Positions 1-8,651 of a stretch of 51,893 nucleotides of DNA are shown one piece after another (within the stretch, counting starts at the first letter, position 1; the number at the start of each line of letters is the position of its first letter). This stretch comes from Lactococcus termiticola (GTDB taxonomy: Bacteria > Bacillota > Bacilli > Lactobacillales > Streptococcaceae), in assembly GCF_003116835.1 (NCBI RefSeq), contig NZ_BFFO01000010.1:1-51893 (forward strand). The letters are read 5' to 3'. The notes under the pieces were generated by a model. The model searched no databases, was not told where the DNA came from, and saw only the letters and a list, made by a program, of their open reading frames with translations. Position numbers and translations under genes: made by a program.

Positions 1-72
1 CGGAACACTTTGCCCTGAGTCATAAAGTTCTACTAGAGTTTCTTTGAAACCTTGTTCATATCGTTTAACCAT
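1..72 (-). CDS. IS3-family transposase OrfA, N-terminal fragment
   Basis: An ATG at 70-72 opens a frame of 24 codons that runs off the left edge: MVKRYEQGFKETLVELYDSG and four more residues. The pattern of a basic start, a tyrosine, then EFK-like, 'LVELY' and 'SG' is characteristic of the HTH domain that begins IS3-family OrfA proteins, which bind the element's ends and are joined to OrfB by frameshifting. Only the start of helix 1 is visible, and no strong ribosome binding site precedes it. The subgroup cannot be assigned from this length. Confidence 0.65.
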   Translation of the reverse strand, partial: MVKRYEQGFKETLVELYDSGQSVP

Positions 73-127
73 AAATTGAGTGTACCAAATTACCTAAACG
101 GCTGTCCATTTTTCTAGGATAACATCA
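1..127 (-). mobile_element. End of an IS3-family insertion sequence (partial)
   Basis: Read on the minus strand, the element appears to start at 127 with TGATGTTATCC and continues through a TGGACA block at 103-108 typical of IS3-family ends, then into an OrfA reading frame starting at 72. The left window edge cuts it. The boundary at 127 is inferred from where the yoeB coding sequence stops resembling its family. The other end and any target duplication are outside the window. The family is fairly sure, the exact end less so. Confidence 0.7.
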
Positions 128-377
128 AATGATCTTTGAAAGAGTAGAGATAAATGGTATCATCATCAATTTTGTAGATAAGCCGATCCTCTTTGTTAAT
201 CCTTCTTGACCATTTTCCACTTAAGTCAAATTGTAAGGGTTCAGGTTTCCCAATACCGCTGAAAGGCGTTCGATCAATATCTTTAATGAGTAAATTGATT
301 CTTTTTAGAGTTTTTTTATCTTGAGTTTGCCAATAAAGGTAGTCTTTCCAAGCTTCGTCCGAGAAACTTTTAATCAT
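114..377 (-). CDS. yoeB: YoeB toxin (mRNA interferase) with IS-altered C-terminus
   Basis: This is an 87-residue Txe/YoeB-family endoribonuclease, which cleaves mRNA in the ribosomal A site. The family core is clear: W10, YLYWQ at 13-17, GKPEPL at 43-48 and WSRRI at 56-60. Active-site residues matching E. coli Glu46, Arg65 and His83 fall at exactly 46, 65 and 83. The family normally ends at His-Tyr (Tyr84, also catalytic). Here the end is HLMLS, with residue 84 Leu and three extra residues, because the IS at 127 begins within codon 84. It overlaps yefM by 8 bases, the usual coupled arrangement with the antitoxin first. Toxicity may be reduced or lost. The identity is secure, the activity uncertain. 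Confidence 0.9.
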   Translation of the reverse strand: MIKSFSDEAWKDYLYWQTQDKKTLKRINLLIKDIDRTPFSGIGKPEPLQFDLSGKWSRRINKEDRLIYKIDDDTIYLYSFKDHLMLS

Positions 378-627
378 CTATCAGCTCCCTTACTTTACCC
401 TTTCCTTTTGCAAATTGTTCATCTCCTTTATTGATTTTAGCCATTAATTGCTTATTGCTCATGATACGAACGCTTTCCATGATACTATCGTAATCATCTT
501 TTGCTAAAACTACCACATCATCTTCAGGGTTTTTGTTGGTAACAAACAAAGGAACGCGATCTTCGTTGACTTGTTTGAAGTATGTTTTCAGTTCTTTCCT
601 AAAATTAGTATATGCTACTGCTTCCAT
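370..627 (-). CDS. yefM: YefM antitoxin (Phd/YefM family)
   Basis: This 85-residue protein begins MEAVAYTNFRKELKTYFKQV, the N-terminal DNA-binding fold of YefM antitoxins, followed by 'VPLFVTNKNPEDDVVVLAKDDYDS'-type strands and an acidic tail that in the family wraps around YoeB. It neutralises the toxin and, alone or in complex, represses its own operon. It precedes yoeB with an 8-base overlap. Upstream there is a TATAAT at 684-689 and an ACATGT-centred site near 661-668, which resembles the short palindromes bound by YefM-YoeB. The antitoxin looks intact although its partner is altered. Confidence 0.92.
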   Translation of the reverse strand: MEAVAYTNFRKELKTYFKQVNEDRVPLFVTNKNPEDDVVVLAKDDYDSIMESVRIMSNKQLMAKINKGDEQFAKGKGKVRELIDD

Positions 628-657
628 ATCTGCACCTTACCTTTCTATCTTTATTTT

Positions 658-689
658 AGCACATGTACCAAAACCTGTCCAGCATTATA
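658..689 (-). promoter_or_regulatory. yefM-yoeB promoter and possible operator
   Basis: On the minus strand TATAAT lies at 684-689, and a GTACATGT element centred near 664 lies just downstream of the expected start point. Autoregulating YefM-YoeB complexes bind TGTACA-like palindromes over their promoter, so this is a reasonable operator candidate. I see no good -35 box. Confidence 0.35.
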
Positions 690-722
690 ATTTAATTCTG
701 TCATAGTATTATTTAGTGCAAG

Positions 723-745
723 AAAAAAGCCAAAAATCTGGCTTT
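723..745 (-). terminator. Terminator after lepA
   Basis: A six-pair AAAGCC/GGCTTT stem with a short loop is followed on the minus strand by a T-run, immediately after the lepA stop codon. Confidence 0.8.
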
Positions 746-749
746 CATC

Positions 750-2573
750 TTATTCTTCATCCATACTAAGCACGGAAAGGAAGGCTTCCTGTGGCACTTC
801 CACAGAACCAATCGCCTTCATTCGCTTCTTGCCGGCTTTTTGTTTCTCAAGCAACTTCCGTTTACGAGAAATGTCACCACCATAACACTTGGCAAGGACG
901 TTTTTACGCAGAGCCTTGATGTCGCTACGAGCTACGACTTTCTGGCCGATGGTCGCCTGTATCGGTACTTCAAACTGCTGACGTGGAATCAGCTTCTTGA
1001 GCTTCTCAACGATGACCTTACCGCGCTCATAAGCAAACTCCTTATGAACGATAAAGCTGAGGGCGTCGACCTTGTCGCCATTGAGGAGGATGTCCATCTT
1101 CTGCAAGTTAGACACCCGGTAGTCAGAGATTTCGTAGTCAAAGCTGGCATAGCCCTTGGTTGAGCTCTTCAGCTTATCAAAGAAGTCAAAGACCACTTCG
1201 CTCAGAGGGATATGGTAAATGACGTTAACCCGGTTGGCATCGAGGTAGTCCATGGTCTCAAAGACACCCCGCTTACGCTGGGCCAGCTCCATGACCGCAC
1301 CGACAAATTCATTGGGCACCATGATTTGAGCCTTAACAAATGGCTCTTCAATGTTTTCAATCTTGGTAGGCTCTGGGAACTCGCTAGGATTGGCTACTTC
1401 AAGGGTCTCGCCGTCGGTCGTGTTGATATGATAGACCACGGACGGAGCCGTCATGATTAGGTCTAGGTCAAATTCACGTTCCAGGCGTTCTTGGATGACA
1501 TCCATATGGAGGAGGCCAAGGAAACCACAGCGGAAACCAAAGCCGAGGGCATTTGAGCTCTCAGGCTCAAACTGGAGGCTGGCATCGTTGAGCTGGAGGC
1601 GTTCGAGGGCTTCACGGAGGTCGTTAAATTTATTGGACTCGACAGGATAAATCCCGGCAAATACCATAGGGTTCATCTGCTTGTAGCCGTCGAGTGGGGC
1701 GTCCGCTGGATTGTCAGCAAGGGTCACCGTATCACCAACTCGGGTATCAGCCACAGTCTTGATGGCAGCGGCCACATATCCGACGTCGCCGGCCATCAAG
1801 AAATCACGTGAAACCGCCTTAGGTGTGAAAATCCCGACCTCAGTCACGTCAAATTCCTTGCCGTTACTCATCATCTTGATTTTATCGCCAACCTTGAGGA
1901 CACCATCCATCAACCGAATCTGCAGGATAACACCTCGATAAGAATCATAGACCGAGTCAAAAATCAGGGCCTTGAGCGGTCCGTCAATGTCACCTGCTGG
2001 AGCAGGGACTCTCTCTACGACCTGCTCCAGGATGTCTTCAATCCCGATACCAGCCTTGGCTGAGGCAAGGACAGCTTCAGAGGCATCGAGTCCAATCACA
2101 TCTTCAATCTCTGTCCGCACCCGTTCTGGGTCTGCAGCAGGAAGGTCAATTTTATTGATGACAGGCAGGATTTCCAGGTCGTTATCCAGGGCGAGATAAA
2201 CATTCGCTAAAGTCTGAGCTTCAATCCCTTGGGCAGCGTCCACGACCAAAATCGCCCCCTCACAGGCCGCTAAGCTTCGTGATACTTCATAGGTAAAGTC
2301 GACGTGGCCGGGCGTGTCGATGAGGTGGAAGATATAGGTCTCGCCGTCTTTGGCATGATAATTCAGCTCGATGGCGTTGAGCTTGATGGTGATGCCCCGT
2401 TCCCGCTCCAGGTCCATCGAGTCCAGCATTTGAGCTTGAAGCTCGCGCTTAGAGACCGTCTCGGTCAATTCGAGAATCCGGTCGGCCAGTGTTGACTTCC
2501 CGTGGTCGATGTGGGCGATGATGGAAAAATTACGGATTTTTTCTTGTCTTGCTTGCATTTCTTGAGAGTTCAT
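750..2573 (-). CDS. lepA: Elongation factor 4 (LepA), ribosomal GTPase
   Basis: This is a 607-residue translational GTPase that back-translocates or remodels stalled ribosomes. The G1 motif AHIDHGKST is at 20-28, DTPGH follows in switch II and NKID gives nucleotide specificity. The EF-G-like domains and the LepA-specific C-terminal domain rich in Lys and Arg (ending near [17 protein letters not shown]) are all present, at normal length. The start MNSQEM aligns with the lactococcal N-terminus. No Shine-Dalgarno sequence precedes it. Instead an extended -10 (TGCTATAAT, hexamer 2582-2587) ends 8 bases before the ATG, so the message should be leaderless or nearly so. It appears to be monocistronic, with its own terminator. 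Confidence 0.98.
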   Translation of the reverse strand: MNSQEMQARQEKIRNFSIIAHIDHGKSTLADRILELTETVSKRELQAQMLDSMDLERERGITIKLNAIELNYHAKDGETYIFHLIDTPGHVDFTYEVSRSLAACEGAILVVDAAQGIEAQTLANVYLALDNDLEILPVINKIDLPAADPERVRTEIEDVIGLDASEAVLASAKAGIGIEDILEQVVERVPAPAGDIDGPLKALIFDSVYDSYRGVILQIRLMDGVLKVGDKIKMMSNGKEFDVTEVGIFTPKAVSRDFLMAGDVGYVAAAIKTVADTRVGDTVTLADNPADAPLDGYKQMNPMVFAGIYPVESNKFNDLREALERLQLNDASLQFEPESSNALGFGFRCGFLGLLHMDVIQERLEREFDLDLIMTAPSVVYHINTTDGETLEVANPSEFPEPTKIENIEEPFVKAQIMVPNEFVGAVMELAQRKRGVFETMDYLDANRVNVIYHIPLSEVVFDFFDKLKSSTKGYASFDYEISDYRVSNLQKMDILLNGDKVDALSFIVHKEFAYERGKVIVEKLKKLIPRQQFEVPIQATIGQKVVARSDIKALRKNVLAKCYGGDISRKRKLLEKQKAGKKRMKAIGSVEVPQEAFLSVLSMDEE

Positions 2574-2612
2574 ATAAGGATATTATAGCATATTTTAGGG
2601 CTTAAATTTGCA

Positions 2613-2642
2613 TAAAAAAGCAGTCTCTAAAAGAAACTGCTT
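2613..2642 (-). terminator. Terminator after the kdgK-kdgA remnant
   Basis: AAGCAGT and ACTGCTT arms around a loop of about ten bases are followed by a T-run on the minus strand, just beyond the original kdgA stop at 2657. Confidence 0.8.
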
Positions 2643-2656
2643 GGGATGAGCTGTTA

Positions 2657-3294
2657 TCAAATGGAGCTTTTCGCCTTCTCAAAAGCCGACATAAATTGCC
2701 TGGCATTTTCAGTCACTCCATCATAATCTTCTTTTAAGGCCGGGGCCGTCATTCCTCCACCAGCACTGACTGCAACCGCACCGGCTTCAAACCAATCGGA
2801 GACGTTATCAGCAGTTACGCCACCTGAAGGGAGGATGTTAATATATGGAAAGGGTCCTTTATCATGGCGGGACCAGCAATGTCTCCAGGGAAGAGCTTGA
2901 TGAGCTCTGAGCCGTATTCGAGAGCTGTTTGGGCCTCTTTGGCTGTTAAAACACCTGGGATATAAGGAACCTGGTAGAGATTACAAAGCTTGGCAACCTC
3001 CTTACTAAAGCTGGGACTCACGATGAATTTTGCCCCAGCAATAATGGCCAGGCGGGCTGAAGATGGATCCAGAACGGTCCCTGCTCCAATAATAATATCC
3101 CTGTCTTGATATTTTGCCAGCAAATCTGCAATGACCTCGTTAGCTCTTGGGACAGAATAGGTCAGCTCAATAGATTTTACTCCCCCAGCAATAACAGCTT
3201 CTACAATCTTTATGGCCTGATCCGCACTGTCTGCCCGAACCACCGAGACAAGGCCGGAATCAATGACTTGTTCTAATATTTTTGCTCTTTGCAT
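2657..3294 (-). pseudogene. kdgA: KDPG aldolase, frameshifted
   Basis: This is 2-dehydro-3-deoxy-6-phosphogluconate aldolase (class I TIM barrel), which splits KDPG into pyruvate and glyceraldehyde-3-phosphate. Residues 1 to about 143 read normally from ATG 3294 (SD AGGAG), including IELTYSVPRA, GAGTVLD and KLFPGDIAGPAMIK. The frame then leaves the family sequence and stops at 2815. The missing C-terminus continues in another frame (GPFPYINILPSGGVTADN, then on to a stop at 2657). The break is at about 2862, where one or two codons' worth of sequence seems missing. An 8-base loss between two ATAAAG-like repeats would explain it. The active site loses its GGV phosphate-binding segment, so the product is probably inactive. 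Confidence 0.85.
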
Positions 3295-3644
3295 TTTTTC
3301 TGCTCCTCATAAAATCTTTCTAAGCCTTCTCTATTTGGATAACCATCGCTATCTCCTGGACTCTGGACGGCAAGTGCCCCTACTGCACAGGCACGCTTTA
3401 CAGCTGTTTCCAGGCCTAGCCCTTCAAGTAAAGCCGTCTCCAAGCCGACTGCAAAGCCATCTCCTGCACCAACCGTATCAACAGGTTTTTCAACCTTAAA
3501 TCCTTCGACTGTAAAAGACTGCCCTGCCCTTGTCTTTACAAAAGCTCCTTTGGCTCCTAATTTAACAATCACGCTTTCTATCAGGCTGTCTTGAGTCAGA
3601 TAAAAATCAGCGATTTCTTCCACTCCAATCACAGCAAAATCTTT
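3273..3644 (-). pseudogene. kdgK: 2-keto-3-deoxygluconate kinase, 5'-truncated
   Basis: Only the C-terminal third (about 120 residues) of a PfkB-family sugar kinase remains. The second PfkB signature is present (DTVGAGDGFAVG, with the catalytic Asp of GAGD), followed by the family's closing helices. In frame, homology extends back only to about KDFAVIGVEE, with a TAG at 3645-3647. A GTG at 3632 could open the frame but has no value as a full enzyme (usual length about 310-340 residues). It overlaps kdgA by 22 bases, so the two once formed a KDG-to-pyruvate operon. The lost 5' part is replaced by a stretch of hairpins at 3640-3790. Confidence 0.85.
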
Positions 3645-3790
3645 CTAAATTTATAGGAAGATTTTCTTATAGCCGACTAAGTCAGAGTTTGTCTACACTC
3701 TGAAACAGCCCTTAGGCTGTTTTTTTACTCGTTCCTATTTTATTTTCTGGATAGGTTGAACTACTCGGCATTGAAATACCGAGTTTTTCG
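3640..3790. other. Hairpin-rich scar replacing the kdgK 5' end
   Basis: About 150 bases hold three inverted repeats: AAAATCTTTC/GAAGATTTT (about 3636-3656), a strong plus-strand terminator AACAGCC-CTTA-GGCTGTT followed by seven T (3703-3727), and a second plus-strand terminator-like ACTCGG...CCGAGT-T5 (3765-3787). No gene reads into these on the plus strand. They may be what is left of a deleted or excised mobile segment. That is inference, and I recognise no IS end. Confidence 0.4.
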
Positions 3791-3802
3791 GCACTCACTC
3801 AT

Positions 3803-3827
3803 AAAAAAAGCAGGATTCCTCCTACTT
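3803..3827 (-). terminator. Terminator after pyrC
   Basis: On the minus strand an AGTAGGA/TCCTGCT stem overlaps the pyrC stop codon and is followed by seven T. Confidence 0.75.
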
Positions 3828-5093
3828 CTCATTTCGATAAACAATCTCACCATCAGCAATGGTCATCTTAACACTTCCCTTAAGAAGCTGGCCGACAAAG
3901 GGAGAATTGCTCGCCTTAGAATCAAAGTTTTCAGGCACAGCAGTCTCGGCCTCTGGATCAAAGAGAAGCATGTCTGCCGGCCCGCCTTCGGCTAAATAAC
4001 CCGCATCAAAACCGTAGAGGCTAGCAGGATTGCTGGTCATTTTTTCAAGCAGGGACATCAGGCTGAGATGGCCTGGAGCCACCAGATGAGTCAGCCCAAG
4101 CTGGAGAGCCGTTTCCAGGCCAATCATACCAGATGGAGCCTGAGCCAGCTCTACCGCCTTCTCTTCGTGAGTATGGGGAGCATGGTCAGTCGCAATGACA
4201 TCAAGCGTGCCGTCTTGAAGTCCTTTAATCAGGGCCTTAATGTCCTCATCCCGTCGCAAAGGAGGATTGAGTTTGGCATTTGTCCCGAGATCAAGCACAG
4301 CATTTTCAGTAATGGAAAAATGTTGAGGCGTGACCTCACCTGTGACCTTGGCCCCGAGTTGCTTGGCAAAGCGGAGGACTTCCACAGATGGAGCAGTCGA
4401 GATGTGCTGGGCATGAAGCCTAGCACCCGTCTCATAGGCAATCATGACGTCCCGGGCCAGCATGCTGTATTCAGAGACATCAGTCGCCCCGCCCAGACCG
4501 CACTTGTGGGCAACCTCGCCGGCATTCACGCCCAGACTCTCAATCAGATTCGGGTCTTCTTCATGGATAGAAACCAGGGCGTCAAGCGCTCTGGCCTCCT
4601 GCAAGGCCCGTCTCAGGACACCTGCATTGGTCAGCGGAATCCCGTCGTCGGAAAAGCCAACGGCTCCAGCCTCTTGCAGGGCCTTAAAGTCTGTCAGCTT
4701 CTCACCATCAAAGTCTTTTGTAATTGACGCTACTGTCTTGATATGGATATTTTCATTTTGGGAAATCGCCTGGCTCTCTTCAAGCAGCCCGACCGTCGAC
4801 ATGACCGGTTGGGTATTGGCCATCATGACCACTGTCGTGAAACCGCCCGCAACAGCTGACTTCGCTCCTGTGTGGATGGTCTCCTTATGGGTCTGACCTG
4901 GCTCTCTAAAGTGGACATGGACGTCAATCAGCCCCGGTGCCAAAACAAGGCCAGTCGCATCGATCACTTCCGCCCCTTCAGATAGGATGTTTTCAGCGAT
5001 TTGCTTTATTTTCTTCCCGTCTATCAGGAGGTCAGCAATCCGGTCCAGCTTTGATTTGGGGTCGATGATTCTTGCATTTTTAATTAATTTCAT
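3822..5093 (-). CDS. pyrC: Dihydroorotase, class I
   Basis: This 423-residue cyclic amidohydrolase of the dihydroorotase family converts carbamoyl-aspartate to dihydroorotate, the third step of pyrimidine synthesis. It shows the metal-binding [10 protein letters not shown] near 57-66 and the Asp-containing VIATDHAPH loop near 303-311. Length and start ([12 protein letters not shown]) match Gram-positive pyrC products. It lies 3 bases after the pyrE stop and ends at a terminator, so it depends on the pyrE promoter and the PyrR-type leader upstream. Its cytosolic role is inferred from the family. There is nothing irregular in the frame. Confidence 0.97.
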   Translation of the reverse strand: MKLIKNARIIDPKSKLDRIADLLIDGKKIKQIAENILSEGAEVIDATGLVLAPGLIDVHVHFREPGQTHKETIHTGAKSAVAGGFTTVVMMANTQPVMSTVGLLEESQAISQNENIHIKTVASITKDFDGEKLTDFKALQEAGAVGFSDDGIPLTNAGVLRRALQEARALDALVSIHEEDPNLIESLGVNAGEVAHKCGLGGATDVSEYSMLARDVMIAYETGARLHAQHISTAPSVEVLRFAKQLGAKVTGEVTPQHFSITENAVLDLGTNAKLNPPLRRDEDIKALIKGLQDGTLDVIATDHAPHTHEEKAVELAQAPSGMIGLETALQLGLTHLVAPGHLSLMSLLEKMTSNPASLYGFDAGYLAEGGPADMLLFDPEAETAVPENFDSKASNSPFVGQLLKGSVKMTIADGEIVYRNEK

Positions 5094-5096
5094 TAC

Positions 5097-5726
5097 TTAA
5101 TCCTGCCAAGTCTCTTGATTGTCTTTGAACTTCTTGAGAAGTTCAAGCTCTTCAGCCGTCACATATTCTGTCTCTTTGGCAATCTCAATGAGCTCAGAGT
5201 AATTGCTCAGTGTCTTAAGCTTAACGCCGGCTTCAGCAAAACGCTGAGTCGCCTTTTCCAACTCATAGGTGAAGATTGCCACAACGCCAAGGACTTCTGC
5301 CCCTTCTCGCTCGGCAGCTGCCACGGCATCAAGGACAGATCCACCAGTGGAAATAAGGTCCTCGACCACGACCATCTTCTGGCCTTTTGCCACACGTCCT
5401 TCAACCTGGTTTCCCGCCCCGTGGTCCTTGGGTTTACTGCGGATATAGGCAAAGGGAAGCTTCATGTAGTCTGCAATGATGGCCCCATGAGGAATCCCTG
5501 CTGTCGCTGTTCCAGCGATAACTTCCACTTCTGGAAACTCAGCCTTGATTAGCTCAGCAAAACCTGCTTCGATCCGGCTCCGGACCTCTGGATAAGCCAG
5601 AGTCACCCGATTATCCGTATAAATAGGCGACTGAATACCACTGGCCCAGGTAAAGGGTGCCGATGGAGAAAGGCTCACGGCCTTGATTTCAAGAAGGTCT
5701 GCTGCAATTTGTGATGAGAGGGTCAT
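5097..5726 (-). CDS. pyrE: Orotate phosphoribosyltransferase
   Basis: This 209-residue type I phosphoribosyltransferase joins orotate to PRPP to give OMP. The PRPP-binding signature [17 protein letters not shown] is complete, with the acidic pair in [12 protein letters not shown], and the orotate-side segment SPIYTDNR lies near 33-40. It is the first gene of a pyrE-pyrC operon behind a leader carrying a PyrR binding sequence and an intrinsic terminator. The same pair occurs as an operon in Lactococcus. ATG 5726 is preceded by a weak GAAAG-type ribosome site. Confidence 0.97.
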   Translation of the reverse strand: MTLSSQIAADLLEIKAVSLSPSAPFTWASGIQSPIYTDNRVTLAYPEVRSRIEAGFAELIKAEFPEVEVIAGTATAGIPHGAIIADYMKLPFAYIRSKPKDHGAGNQVEGRVAKGQKMVVVEDLISTGGSVLDAVAAAEREGAEVLGVVAIFTYELEKATQRFAEAGVKLKTLSNYSELIEIAKETEYVTAEELELLKKFKDNQETWQD

Positions 5727-5742
5727 AATAGCTCACTTTCTA

Positions 5743-5830
5743 TAAAGAAAATCCCAGCCAAGAGGCCAGGAAGGTTCACAAAAAATCGCAGTTTTGTCGT
5801 TTTCAGTGTCCTTTCAAGCCTCTCGTGCTC
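5743..5830 (-). promoter_or_regulatory. PyrR-responsive transcription attenuator of pyrE-pyrC
   Basis: In the minus-strand leader the sequence GAGAGGCTTGAAAGG (5810-5824) matches the conserved PyrR-binding loop. Downstream, CCTGGCC and GGCTGGG arms (5753-5770) form a stem followed by a T-rich tract (5743-5752), an intrinsic terminator just before pyrE. UMP-bound PyrR should hold the anti-antiterminator and favour termination when pyrimidines are plentiful. PyrR itself is not in the window. Confidence 0.85.
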
Positions 5831-5847
5831 GATTAAAGGTTTTACTT

Positions 5848-5876
5848 AGTTTAACAAAATTAAGAGGATTTAGCAA
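5848..5876 (-). promoter_or_regulatory. Promoter of pyrE-pyrC
   Basis: TTGCTA at 5871-5876 and TAAACT at 5848-5853 are separated by 17 bases on the minus strand. Transcription would start about 20 bases before the PyrR loop, leaving room for the whole attenuator. Confidence 0.5.
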
Positions 5877-5906
5877 GAAGCATCTGTAAGTGCTGTATAG
5901 AGCCTG

Positions 5907-7790
5907 TTACAAGCTCTCCATCAACTCCAAAAGCTCCAGCTCAATCTCATCATTCTCAGCCGTCAGCTGGTCAATCTCCAGCTGGAGCTCGCCTAATCTC
6001 ACAAAGTCTTCAGGATTTTCAGCCATGGCCTCCATCAGGCTTTGGATCTGACGCTCATGATCCTCTAGTTTCTCAGTCAGATCAGCCTCTTTACGCTCAA
6101 GCTTGCGCCGGTTTCTTTGCTCGTCTTTTTGCTGGGCGTAGTCCTGGTTGGCAATCTCCTTGGCAGTCACTAGACTAGCTACTTCCTCTTGGACTTCCCC
6201 TTCTTTTTTCTCCGTATAATAGTCGTAGTCGCCTAGATAGAGCTGACTTCCATTTTTGGAAATCTCCAGGACCTCAGTAGCCACCCGGTTGATAAAGTAG
6301 CGGTCATGGGAGACAAAGAGAATGCTGCCTGGAAAGTCTATTAGAGCTGATTCTAGGACCTCACGGCTATCAATATCCAAGTGGTTGGTCGGCTCGTCGA
6401 GAATCAAGAAATTATCATGCTCCATGGCCAATTTTGCCAAAAGCAACCTGGCCTTTTCCCCACCAGAAAGCATGCCTACGGTCTTTTTCACGTCCTCTCC
6501 AGAAAAGAGGAAGCTCCCTAAGACTGTGCGAATTTCTACTTCTGGAAGCAGGCGATGGTCGTTCCAGAGCTCATCTAAGACGGTATTATTGGCCGTCAAA
6601 CGACTCTGATCCTGGTCATAGTAACCGACTGAGACATTGGCACCCAGCTTGGCTGTCCCCTTGATAAAGGGAATATCTCCAATAATGGATTTAATCAGGG
6701 TCGACTTGCCGATACCGTTGGGGCCGACGATGGCAATAGCCTGGCCCCGGCGTAGGTCGATATGTATGGGCTCAGCAAGGACTGTATCGTAGCCTACGCT
6801 AGCTTCTTCGACCGTAAGCACGATGTCGCCAGAGCGTTTTTCAGGCTCAAAGAGGATATGGGCTGAGCCCTCTCCCTTGCTGGGAGCCTCGAGGCGCTCC
6901 ATCTTCTCGAGTTGCTTTCTGCGGGACTGGGCCCGCTTGGTGGTTGAGGCCCGAGTGATATTCTTTTGGACAAAGTCTTCGAGTTTGGCGATTTCCTTCT
7001 GTTGTTTTTCGTATTCTTTGAGCTCGCTTGCCTCACGCTCTGCCCGCATTTCCATGTACTGGCTGTAATTTCCTGCATAACGGGTCATCTTGCCCCGAGA
7101 GAGCTCGAGAGTCTCATTGGTCACCTTATCCAGGAAATAACGGTCATGGCTGACAATCAAGAGGCTTCCCTGATAATTTTTCAGATAATTTTCAAGCCAG
7201 GCCAGTGTCTCGATGTCCAGATGGTTGGTCGGCTCGTCCAAAATCAGGAGCTGGGGCTTTTCAAGGAGCATCTTGGCCAGGGCCAGCCGGGTCTTTTGAC
7301 CACCTGATAATGAGGCGATTTTTTGTTGCCAAAAATTCTCCGGAAATGAAAATCCGTTGAGGACATTTTTAATTTCAGCCTCATAGTTGAAACCGCCGGC
7401 CTGACGAAAGTCTTCTGAAAGCCTGTCATAGTCTGCCATGAGCTTGTCTAAGTCTGTTGCATCAGCCATCTCAAGCTCCATCTGTCGGAGACGTTTTTCT
7501 TGCTTTTGAAGGTCCTCAAAAACACTGAGCATCTCAGCATAGATACTCAAGTCTGAAGATAGGCCAGTATCCTGGGCCAGATAGTTCAGGCTTAGGTCTT
7601 TGACCTTACTGATTTCGCCTGCTGATGGCTCTTCGACGCCTGCGATAATCTTGAGCAGGGTCGACTTTCCTGCACCATTACGGCCGACCAGGGCCGTCCT
7701 TGACTTTTCTTGAAGATTAAAGCTGATGCCTTCAAATAAGACATCCGCCCCAAAAGTCCTTGCGATATTATTTCCTTGTAACAAAATCAT
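5907..7790 (-). CDS. ABC-F family ATPase (ribosome-associated, YdiF/YheS type)
   Basis: This 627-residue protein has two ABC ATPase domains and no membrane segments, the ABC-F plan of translation factors that act at the ribosomal E site. Walker A motifs are GRNGAGKST (near 36-44) and GPNGIGKST. Signatures are LSGGQ and LSGGE, and both Walker B motifs run into DEPTNHLD. A charged inter-domain linker of about 80 residues and a C-terminal coiled coil (from about 535, Glu/Lys/Gln-rich) are present. No antibiotic-resistance-type long linker is obvious, so a housekeeping role is likelier. TGATAAAAT (hexamer 7797-7802) ends 6 bases before the ATG and no Shine-Dalgarno is seen, so a leaderless mRNA is predicted. 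Confidence 0.93.
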   Translation of the reverse strand: MILLQGNNIARTFGADVLFEGISFNLQEKSRTALVGRNGAGKSTLLKIIAGVEEPSAGEISKVKDLSLNYLAQDTGLSSDLSIYAEMLSVFEDLQKQEKRLRQMELEMADATDLDKLMADYDRLSEDFRQAGGFNYEAEIKNVLNGFSFPENFWQQKIASLSGGQKTRLALAKMLLEKPQLLILDEPTNHLDIETLAWLENYLKNYQGSLLIVSHDRYFLDKVTNETLELSRGKMTRYAGNYSQYMEMRAEREASELKEYEKQQKEIAKLEDFVQKNITRASTTKRAQSRRKQLEKMERLEAPSKGEGSAHILFEPEKRSGDIVLTVEEASVGYDTVLAEPIHIDLRRGQAIAIVGPNGIGKSTLIKSIIGDIPFIKGTAKLGANVSVGYYDQDQSRLTANNTVLDELWNDHRLLPEVEIRTVLGSFLFSGEDVKKTVGMLSGGEKARLLLAKLAMEHDNFLILDEPTNHLDIDSREVLESALIDFPGSILFVSHDRYFINRVATEVLEISKNGSQLYLGDYDYYTEKKEGEVQEEVASLVTAKEIANQDYAQQKDEQRNRRKLERKEADLTEKLEDHERQIQSLMEAMAENPEDFVRLGELQLEIDQLTAENDEIELELLELMESL

Positions 7791-8009
7791 GCTCTTATTT
7801 TATCATAAAAGAGGGGCTAGCGGAGGCTTTTGTCGACTACTGGCTTTGTTAACAAATGCTGTTTTCTAAAATTGTCTCTAAAGCCTTAATTTATAACCCT
7901 TTATCAAGCCTCAATATCAAGTCTCAATGGTTGAAGTTTTCACAAAATATTGATAAAATAGTCACAAAGATAGAATAAAGATTGTTGACTTATCAATCAA
8001 GGAGAAACT

Positions 8010-8651
8010 ATGGCTGACTTACATGATAAGGCCCTTCCAAAGGCGACGGCAAGACGTCTGCCCCAATATTATCGGCTCTTTAAGAGTCTGGTAGACGAAA
8101 AAATTGACCGCACAAATTCACAAATCATTTCAGAAAAAATCGGTGTGGATGCAGCGACGATCCGGCGGGATTTCTCCCTCTTTGGTGAGCTGGGCCGGCG
8201 TGGCTATGGCTACGAGACCCTTGCTCTTCGGGATTTCTTTGCTGACTTGCTCGGGCAAAACAAGGAAACAGAAATCGCCCTGATTGGTGTCGGTAACCTG
8301 GGGCGTGCCCTGCTCAACTACCGCTTCCAGGAACGCAATAAGATGCGGATTACCCAGGCCTACGATGTGGCTGGTAATCCTCTGGTCGGGACTGAAAATG
8401 AAGATGGCATTCCCATCTACAATATTTCTGATATCAAGAAGAATCTTAAAAAGTCTAAAATTAACACAGCCATCATTGCCACCAATAAGGAACATGCCCA
8501 AGAGGTTGCTGACATCCTGGTTGACGCTGGTATCAAGGGGATTCTTAACTTTACGCCCCTCCGGCTCAAAGTGTCTCAGGGCGTTCATGTCCAGACGATT
8601 GACCTGACCAAAGAGCTTCAGACCCTGCTCTTCTTCATGTCTCAGAATTAA
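8010..8651 (+). CDS. rex: Redox-sensing transcriptional repressor Rex
   Basis: This 213-residue dimeric repressor releases its operators when NADH rises, switching on fermentative and NADH-consuming genes. The N-terminal winged helix (about 1-75, with ATIRRDFSLFGELGRRGYGY for DNA contact) is followed by a Rossmann NAD-binding domain, with GVGNLGRALLNY at 93-104. Length and sequence are typical. A good SD (AAGGAG, 7 bases before ATG) is present. It is convergent with radC, and the two coding regions overlap by 17 bases. A likely target in this window is ldh (site at 29536-29553). Confidence 0.97.
   Translation: MADLHDKALPKATARRLPQYYRLFKSLVDEKIDRTNSQIISEKIGVDAATIRRDFSLFGELGRRGYGYETLALRDFFADLLGQNKETEIALIGVGNLGRALLNYRFQERNKMRITQAYDVAGNPLVGTENEDGIPIYNISDIKKNLKKSKINTAIIATNKEHAQEVADILVDAGIKGILNFTPLRLKVSQGVHVQTIDLTKELQTLLFFMSQN

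Noticed and set aside
3645-3821. A small gene or IS in the kdgK 5' gap
   Set aside because: No open frame with start signals and no terminal inverted repeats recognisable as an IS. Only hairpins remain.
7930-8009. Rex autoregulatory operator before rex
   Set aside because: Two TCACAA half-sites are present but in the same orientation, not as the required inverted repeat.
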